Shown one piece after another: positions 56,866 through 64,000 of a stretch of DNA of 64,000 nucleotides. The translations under genes were made by a program, and so were the position numbers. The DNA is from Diphasiastrum complanatum (Eukaryota; Streptophyta; Lycopodiopsida; Lycopodiales; Lycopodiaceae), in the NCBI GenBank assembly GCA_029204225.1, contig CM055100.1:55633278-55697277 (forward strand). Reading direction: 5' to 3'. The notes under the pieces were generated by a model. It had not been told where the DNA came from, made no database searches, and saw nothing but the letters and a program-made list of their open reading frames with translations. The number at the start of each line of letters is the position of its first letter. Position 1 is the stretch's first letter.

Positions 56866-57955
56866 TGAGCTGACCGAGTTTTTTACTCTCGAACGCAACT
56901 GGTCGTCCACCCTGAGTTAGCACAGCACCTACTGCAAAGTCGCTAGCATCTGTTTCGACCACAAATGGCTAATTGGGGTCGACGACTTTTAAAACTGGTG
57001 CTGTAGCTAAGGCTGTTTTGAGAGCATCAAAGCTCTCCTGCTGTGCGGACTCCCAAATGAACTCCTTTCCCTTTCCCTTAAGGAGATTTGTCATAGGGAC
57101 TGCTATCTGAGCATATTCCTTGACAAATCGTTTGTAATATCCCGCCAGACCAAGAAAGATTTGAAGTTCCAAAATATTCTGAGGTCTCAGCCAACTGAGT
57201 ATGGCTTTAACCTTATTTGGGTCCATCTTAATCCCATCTAAAGAGATAATGTGACCCAAATATGCTACTTCTTCAACGAAAAATTCACATTTGGATTGTT
57301 TAGCATAGAGCTTATGCTTTCTAAGCAGTCGAAACACCTTTCTGAGGTGTTTTAGATGCTCCTTCCTCGTTTTGCTATAAACGAGGATGTCGTCTAAAAA
57401 TACGACTACAAACTTACCCAAGTATGGTCTGAGGACACTGTTCATCAAGGTCATAAAGGTAGCTGGAGCATTTGTGAGCCCAAATGGCATCACCTTAAAC
57501 TCATAATGACCATGACGAGTCCTAAAAGCTGTTTTCGAGACATCTTCCGATTTTATACGGACTTGATGATATCCCGATCTGAGGTCTATTTTACTGAAAA
57601 ACTTAGCCCCGTCGAGTTGATCAAACAACCTGTCTGCCCGAGGCATAGGGTATTTATTCTTAATTGTGACTTTATTGAGGGCTCTATAATCTACGCAAAG
57701 ACGCATAGACCCCTCTTTCTTTTTTACCAATAGGACTGGTGAGGCCCATGGTGAACTACTGGTCTGAATTTGGCCTTTCCCAAGATAGTCTGTTAACTGC
57801 CTAGTTATTTCTTCATCCTCTGTTCGGCTGACCCGATACGGAGGTTTAGAAACAGGTACTGTACCTGGTACTAGGTTTATTACATGATCTGCCTCTCTGC
57901 TAGGTGGTAAACCATGTGGCAAATCTTCAGGAAAAACATCTTTAAATTTCGACAA
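56866..57955 (-). pseudogene. chromovirus A reverse transcriptase
   Basis: An open frame of 328 codons from 57955 contains [65 protein letters not shown] and the active site FLDD, intact. Then come [12 protein letters not shown] and a TAG at 56969-56971 just before the RNase H TDAS motif. It is in the same frame as gag, separated by a TAA at 58007-58009. Confidence 0.93.
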
Positions 57956-58006
57956 TAAAGTTTCTAATTTACTGATTTTCTGCTGAATAGAACTGGAAAT
58001 AGAAAC

Positions 58007-59644
58007 TTAAGGAATAATCTGAAAGTCACATAAGAATACCTGATGGTCTTCGTCTCCGATTAGCTGACAGAGCTCTGAACTGCAGACCATAGGGCTGTTG
58101 GGAACATCATGCTCCCCATGCAACTGGATCTCTCGGCCTTTATGCTGAAAGCTGAGGGTGTTCTCCTGATAGTTTCTGTGGAGGGAAGGTCTTAAACTGT
58201 AGAGCCAATCTCTCCCGAGAACAATGTCTGTTCGATCCAGGTGCATTATCTGAAAGTTTATTTCATCTTGGTACCCCTGAATACCAAGATTTAACTTACT
58301 TACCATAGTTTCCCATATTTTTTTATCTTCACCCTTAGCTAATGAAACTATGTACCTATGCTGACTAGGTACTTCTGGTAGTTTAAGCTTTTTAACCAGG
58401 GTGTGGTTGATGAAATTATGGGTTGCCCCATCATCAACCATGACTCTTACTGACTGGTTACCAACTTTCCCATGCATACGTACTAGGTCATGCGGCCCAA
58501 AGCTGAAGGGTCTCGCTAGCATTGCAGAGGTCAGCTGGCAACAGTGTTCATGATCTTCATGATACACTTTGATCTCGGAAGCTGCCGAGTCACTGGGGAA
58601 ACATACAGTCTGGACAAGATGAGCTTGTTTTTTATCTTTCTTATCTTTTTTAGTGAAAGGCCCCTTGGGACACTGTCTGACTGTGTGTCCCTTGCCCATA
58701 CACACAAAGCACAAACGTTCTTGTTTGGCTTTCTCAAAATCATATGGTTTTAAGGGTTGTATGAGTGAAGGGCGTTTCTGAGGAGCTTCACCTTTAAATT
58801 TATCTTCTTTCTTTCTTTTTAAAAATTTCTTTTTAAATTGAAAGTCTTTCTGAGAAGGCTGCTCAGAAAGTGGCTGTTGTCTCGCCCTCTTCCTACCCAC
58901 TGAATCATCATAGATTTGAGCATATCTGAGAGCTTGCTCAAGGGTAGTAGGCGAGTTTCTCTGGACCTCTACTTTATATTCATCTTTGAGGCCACGGACA
59001 AATCCCCTGATTTTCTGATAGTCATCCATATTTTTAATCTTTAAAATTGCTTCTCGATACTGCGAGATATATTGGATGAGGGACTTGTCCATTACTGTTC
59101 TTTCCCAGGCTTCCCAGGCTCTATCAAGTTCATTCTCTGGTAGAAATTCTCTTAGGAAAGCTTCTTCAAAAGCTTTCCATGACCGGGGAGTCTGCCCAAT
59201 CTCCTGGAGATTTAACCACCACTTATAGGCCATAGGCCCTAAGGAAAGACTGGCCTCAATAGCTTGCAAATGGTCAGGGGTCTGTTTAAGAGCATGAATG
59301 TTCTTCCATTTGCTGAGGAAGGTTTGTAGAATATCTGCATTTCTATCCTTCTCTTCCCCATTAAAAGTAGGAGGTTTTAAGTCTTTAAAAACAATGGGGT
59401 GAGACCGTAAAGTCTCACCCGAAAGAAGTGGAGAAGGGGATAACTGAGAAGTGGAGGGAAGGCTTCCTTTCGCGGAACTCAAAATCAAGTTTTTGAGTTC
59501 AGCGAACGAGTCGTCCACACTGGACTTGAAATTGGCTAATGCCAACTTCAGTTCATCCACTTCTGTTACCAATTGGAGGAACTGCTCCTTGGTAACCAGT
59601 TCGTCGAGTTCTTCGGCGAACTATTCCTGTTCTTCTACTTCCAT
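58007..59644 (-). pseudogene. chromovirus A gag and protease
   Basis: The only suitable ATG is at 59644 (MEVEEQE), with a TAG eight codons in (59621-59623). From there 537 codons are open to the TAA at 58007. Landmarks: TFNGEEKDRNADILQTFLSK, YKWWLNLQEIGQTPRSW, the zinc knuckle CFVCMGKGHTVRQC near 58690-58730, and the protease site MVDDGATHNFI (DDG rather than DSG/DTG) near 58410-58445. Confidence 0.92.
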
Positions 59645-60602
59645 GGGTTCCTTCCCTTTTCTGTAAGCCAAGGCTTCTGTTTTAAGTTCGTCGAAGCCTC
59701 TCTCCGGGGGGAGTGGTCATCTTCGGAACTGAAAGAGAGCTACCTTAACTTCTGAAGGAAAAAAAGTCTAAAAGACTAATTTACAACTGTACAAGGGAAA
59801 GGAAAGATGACTTAGCTGTTTCTGAGGACTGTACTTCCAAAGAAAGAATGAAGAGGAACCCTCTCAGCTCTTTTACCCAAGATTTCAGACCTGCTGTCCC
59901 GGAAAATGCCAGTTTGAAGCTTCAAAACGGTGCCAAATTTCCCGGTTCTTGAGTTGAGTAGCTAATGATCTGATTTCAGGTGTGGGGCTCCATCAAACCG
60001 AGTAAAAACCGGAAATTTACAAAAGGAAATCCGGAATTTTTGAAGTCCCTGTCCTCGCTGGTTGGACAGCAACCTATCCGGCCTGATTTGCCCAATTTAC
60101 AGCTCTAAATCTCTTCAAATCTCCGATTTGACCCAAGCCTGTAGGTCGCTGGTCTGTAGTAAGTAAGTTTGAAGCTCAAACTCCTGAGAATTCTCAACAA
60201 ACAGGGATAAATTTTCACCTTTTCTCCTCCCTGTCCAGCGCTGAAAACCCTGCTAAGAGAATTTGCTTGGAAACCCTTCAAATTCCTTGAATTTCTCTGA
60301 AATTTCAGAGGTAGATTTCTGATCCCACAGCGATGGACCTGCTCGCTGGTTTCTACTCTAATTCCTTTCTAAAATCTCCTATCAGATATCTGAAATCTGA
60401 TATAGATTGCTGCCTTTCCAACGATTTACCTACAGAAGGAATTCTACTTCCTACAACTGTAAATTCTCAGTGAATTTCAAGGGTTTGAAGGCTGTTCCTA
60501 CAGCGATTCTCCTCCTCTAATCTTTTCTGAGAAACTGAGAAATCTTTCCTATCTTCTGATAGCTTTCTCGACTGCTGTCCTGAACTCCCTAGGATGGAGA
60601 TG
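59645..60602 (-). other. leader of chromovirus A
   Basis: About 960 bases between PBS and gag with no reading frame of note. Confidence 0.75.
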
Positions 60603-60614
60603 GCTCTGATACCA
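60603..60614 (-). other. primer-binding site of chromovirus A, tRNA-iMet type
   Basis: An exact TGGTATCAGAGC on the minus strand, one base from the 5' LTR. Confidence 0.95.
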
Positions 60615-60615
60615 G

Positions 60616-60973
60616 TGTAATAGATCCTAACACCACAGTAGGGCAAACACTAACTGATCCACCCAACCTTGCCTACTCCCTGATATAGAGTAAGCCCCTC
60701 CTAGCCCAGTGTGAGGATTGGTAGCATGCTACTGCCAAGTGTCAGCCACGTGGCACTGACGTGGCCGACTGCACGTCGGGACCCAACTGGGAGCCCTATC
60801 CTGCTGACAGGGTCCCTAGGCTGTGTTAGGCCCGCCATGGCTATGGACCGTGCTGGGGCACACTACTCACACTGTCTTGCCCTGTTGGTCATGTACACTG
60901 GACACGACCCTGACTGTGGTATCTGACCTATCTGTGTTCTCTAGGGTTCGGCACTGGTTACGAGCTCGTAACA
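60616..60973 (-). repeat. 5' LTR of chromovirus A
   Basis: 358 bp, TGTAATAG to GTAACA on the plus strand, between the PBS and the right-hand GCATC duplication. Confidence 0.96.
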
Positions 60974-61329
60974 GCATCATGCCTATTCATAGCTGAATCG
61001 ATGGTCTAGTGAGTTCACCTATGATAAAATTGAGCATACTTAACCAAATGGCAAGTCGCAACTGATAAGACCAAGTGACATTGTCCTACTGCTGAGAAAG
61101 CCCGAGGCTATGATTACATGGTCTTCTGAGAAGTAATAATAGATGAAATGTCAGAGACACATTCTTCGACGTAGAGCCCACAAATGACAAATATATATAG
61201 GTGTGCGCACGTGCACACGGACTGACGTTACATGTTTGATAGGACCTAAACATAAAAAATGATGCATGGAATCTTCCACTCTATGTAGTCTACCCGCAAA
61301 GTAATGAACAATCAACTATGTCATGCCTA

Positions 61330-61536
61330 GCTTGGACTGAATTCTTTCTGGTATAGAGTCTACCCACAAAGTACCATGCTCTAGCAGATTGCTTCAAGCC
61401 ATAAAGTGCTTTATGGAGTTTACATACATGATTAATTTTGCCTTCGATAATATAACCTTCGGGCTATATCATGTAGATATCTTCTTCAATAACTCCATTA
61501 AGATAGGTTGTTTGTACATCCATCTGATGTATCTCC
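61330..61536 (-). pseudogene. Ty1/copia RT fragment (copia E)
   Basis: The minus frame reads HQMDVQTTYLNGVIEEDIYM, a TAG at 61464-61466, then [20 protein letters not shown] and [10 protein letters not shown]. This is the copia RT core; the TAG replaces the conserved Gln of the YMxQPEG motif. Similarity ends where the gypsy LTR fragment begins. Confidence 0.85.
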
Positions 61537-61952
61537 TAACCATAGGCACCCCCTCTTTGAGTCCTCCTACCTGCTATGCCCGTCAACTAGCCCATGGCAT
61601 CCACCTATGGGTGATCAGTCCACCTGGCATGCATGACCCCTGTGACCTATGAATACCGAGTGACCTTTAGGGTACCACCTTCGTGCCCCACCAAAGACCT
61701 ATGACCCGCTAGGTCACCCTGGCTACTTGTCGGCTAGCATCTCGTCATTGACAGCTAGAATCTCGACGGTTATGATTCACTACATCTCTGACAGCTTGTC
61801 AGGCGGTTACACCGGGTCACTGCTTCTAACACACCGCTCCCAGCTCAAGACAGATGTCCACTCCGGTCACTGGCCTTTGATGACTATCGACCACAAGCCC
61901 TCAAGTAACCGGTCGTGCCGAGGTCATGTTAGAGCGAGACCGGGCTCTAACA
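61537..61952 (-). mobile_element. gypsy LTR fragment nested in copia E
   Basis: It is homologous along its length to 16232-16656 and ends in the same CTCTAACA. The first 55 or so bases of that LTR are missing. It sits between copia integrase and RT with no visible target-site duplication. Confidence 0.85.
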
Positions 61953-62740
61953 CCTTTGAGGTCGATAAATTGATCTTCAATAAAGATGATATCCCGACTG
62001 GTGAATATCTTCAATTTGACAGGATCATACAACTTATAAGCTTTATTTGAAGTAGTATAGCCAATGAAAATGGATTTGATAATATGGAAGTCGAGCTTCT
62101 TCCTGATATCTTGCGGTATCTGCGCATAAGCGATACATCCAAATACACGTAAATTAGATGGTGATGGTTTGGAACTTGTCCAAACTTCACAAGGTGTTTT
62201 GTTTGAGAGGTTTTTAGTCGAACATCTATTCTAGATATAAGCTGCAATGGAAACAACTTCAGCCCAAAAGAATTTTGGAAGTTCCGCATGAGCAAGCATA
62301 CACTTAGCCGCTTCGTCTAAGGTTCAATTCTTTCTCTCAGCAAGTCCATTTGACTGAGGCGAATAGGAGATGATAAACTATTGCTCAATGTTGTTGTTGA
62401 AACAATACTCCTTGAATTCAGTTGAGATATACTCTCCCTCGTTGTCGGACCTTAGTGCTTTGATTCTTTTGCCAGTTTCCATTTTTGCACGCTCTTTGAA
62501 TTGTCAAAAGAATTTGAATGCCTCTGATTTCTGTTTAATAAAATAAACAGTTGTTCTTCTGGAATACTCGTCAATGAAGGTAATGAAATACTTTGCATCA
62601 AGCAATGACAGAGTTTGCATTGGACCACATATTTTTGAATGAACAACATCTAGAACATCTTTTGCTGCATGCCTATTGTTGAACTTGTAAAAATTGTTAA
62701 AATAAATGGAACTTGTCACATGGTCATACATGGGTACAAA
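61953..62740 (-). pseudogene. copia E integrase
   Basis: Minus frames give KDVLDVVHSKICGPMQTLSL, FITFIDEYSRRTTVYFIK, LRSDNEGEY, SYSPQSNGLAERKN-like and LRVFGCIAYAQIPQDIRKKL, the standard copia integrase order, with several stops and shifts. Confidence 0.85.
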
Positions 62741-62749
62741 ATATTTTGA

Positions 62750-63060
62750 GGCCCAAACTTAGGCAAAAATTTTTAGCACCAAACCCGTGGAGGACCTTCT
62801 TGCATGTTGATGCCACCTACCCACTTGAGTTTGGTAGGCCCCCATGCACATATGCATGGGGGAGAAAAAGTTAGTTTGCCACATATTCTAGTTTGCATGC
62901 AACATGCAAGATGCATGCATGACAAATTAGACACATGCAAATAGGCATGCAAATTGCCACATACCTTGGACATAGCATGCCATATCTTGTACATACATCA
63001 TTTCTATTGAATGGAACCTCCACGAATTGGAGATGTGTGATTTTGGAATAATCTTCCTGA
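62750..63060. repeat. CATGCAT-rich insertion within copia E
   Basis: CATGCAT and GCATGCA palindromes occur about ten times between 62842 and 62980 (for example CCCCCATGCACATATGCATG at 62839). The stretch breaks the copia frame between zinc knuckle and integrase and resembles the dispersed unit at 12.2 and 22.9 kb. Confidence 0.5.
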
Positions 63061-63852
63061 TTGCTTGTTGGCATTCTTTGCTTTTAATATCTTGCAATCC
63101 TGGATCTCATGATTAGTGCATCTGCAATACTTAAGAACATCTTCTTTTTTTACTGTGGATCCAATAATTGCTCTTGACTCTGTGTCGGCTTCTGGTTTGA
63201 TGCGGACTGCTTAGAGCGATTCTTCTTCTGTTGTTTCGAGACTTTGTTGACATACAAAGCATGAGATGATGAAATCGAAGAGGTATCTTGACTTCTTCGA
63301 TTGTCTTCCTACAGCAACATACTAATAACTCCAGTGAGAGTTAAATCTGAGTGTGTCGTCATGATCATCGCCCCAATTTTCGTATGTAGAAGGCAAGCTC
63401 GATAGCAATGTCATAATTGCGTCATGATCATCGATAGTTGATCCGACAGCTGCCATCTGCTGCAAGAGATTCTTAAACTGATTAACGTGATTCTGAAGCG
63501 AATCACCATTCAACATCTTGAGTGAGAAGAATTTTCTTTTGAGATGCAACTTGGAAGTCACGTCCCTCACATCATTTAGTGCGCTCATGATGTCTCATAC
63601 TTCAATCGAAGTTTGAGCTTCAGATACATGGCCAATCTGAGTGTCTGATATATTGAGAATGATGAGCGTGAAATCATCCTTCGATTTCCATTTGGAGTCG
63701 ACCGTGTCATCTTCGAGCTTCAATTCGATACTTGTGACAACATCCCACAACTCGTTGGCGACTAGCAAGGTCTTCATCTTAAATTTCCACAAATAGTAAT
63801 TGGATCCATTCAGCTTGTTTGCGATGAGACCAGCTTTACTTTGAGAATCCAT
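63061..63852 (-). pseudogene. copia E gag
   Basis: Start MDSQSKAGLIANKLNGSNYY (ATG 63852), followed by LWKFKMKTLLVANELWDVV. After a stop near 63595 come SLKMLNGDSLQNHVNQFKNL and MTLLSSLPSTYENW. A decayed zinc knuckle (CRCTNHEIQDC) is near 63085-63125. Confidence 0.88.
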
Positions 63853-63979
63853 CTGGAAGTTAGTCTGTCGATAAATCAATGACTTAAGAATGAACTGATA
63901 TTGTGTGGTGCTTTAATTGGAAATCAATTATCTGATTACTGAAATTTGACACCACATATTGAAGATTACGAGCAAAATT

Positions 63980-63991
63980 GCTCTGATACCA
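63980..63991 (-). other. primer-binding site of copia E, tRNA-iMet type
   Basis: An exact TGGTATCAGAGC on the minus strand upstream of gag. The LTR would begin at about 63993 and runs out of the window. Confidence 0.88.
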
Positions 63992-64000
63992 GATATAACT

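Larger units (their letters stand above)
54583..60978 (-). mobile_element. chromovirus A, complete LTR retrotransposon with TSD
   Basis: Element 54588-60973 (6,386 bp) is flanked by the 5-bp duplication GCATC (54583-54587, 60974-60978). Its order on the minus strand is 5' LTR, PBS, gag, protease, RT/RNase H, integrase, chromodomain, PPT, 3' LTR. The LTRs are both 358 bp and differ at four positions by eye, so the insertion is recent. The frames carry one shift and several stops, mostly TAG, so it is non-autonomous. Confidence 0.96.

Overview
This window is nuclear DNA of a land plant with a large, repeat-rich genome. The evidence is a DYW-type PPR gene, AP2/ERF and 11S-cupin gene remnants, spliceosomal introns, Ty3/gypsy chromoviruses and Ty1/copia elements primed by initiator tRNA-Met, and long CT/GA microsatellites. 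The PPR style and the very long retroelement-filled intron remind me of a homosporous fern or another non-seed vascular plant. That placement is an inference; nothing here proves it.

Layout. 0.6-4 kb: decayed copia and gypsy pieces. 4.6-7.0 kb (-): a DYW PPR gene, the only gene that looks complete; its ATG lies in a small upstream exon joined by a 146-nt intron. 8.0-8.6 kb (-): two exons of an 11S-globulin-like cupin remnant. 10-18.7 kb: copia and gypsy fragments plus minisatellites. 20.3-21.2 kb (+): a broken AP2/ERF (DREB-like) gene. 22.7-24.0 kb: a CT/GA/TA satellite block. 24.7-25.5 kb (-): two exons of an unrecognised host gene. 26.2-33 kb (-): a decayed non-chromovirus gypsy element carrying a 68-bp SINE-like insertion with 16-bp target-site duplications. 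37.2-39.4 kb (+): LTR, PBS and leader of another gypsy element.

42.47-53.01 kb (-): three exons of a PRXL2/FAM213-type thioredoxin-fold antioxidant gene. The CxxC exon is about 10 kb from the next exon. That intron holds an antisense chromovirus (44.7-49.8 kb), a gypsy RT scrap and other repeats. 54.59-60.97 kb (-): a young, structurally complete chromovirus (358-bp LTRs, PBS, PPT, 5-bp TSD, chromodomain) with disabled reading frames, inserted in one unit of a local host repeat. 61.3-64 kb (-): a copia element broken by a gypsy LTR fragment.

The host genes are unrelated to each other (organellar RNA editing, seed-storage-like cupin, transcription factor, redox protein) and do not form a cluster. 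Most bases are retroelement, satellite or unassigned AT-rich sequence. I found no tRNA gene, rRNA gene or CRISPR array. The strongest leads are the PRXL2 gene structure, the tiny SINE-like element, paired inverted motifs flanking the 26-33 kb gypsy element, a surplus of TAG stops at conserved glutamines, and the unrecognised spliced gene at 24.7 kb.
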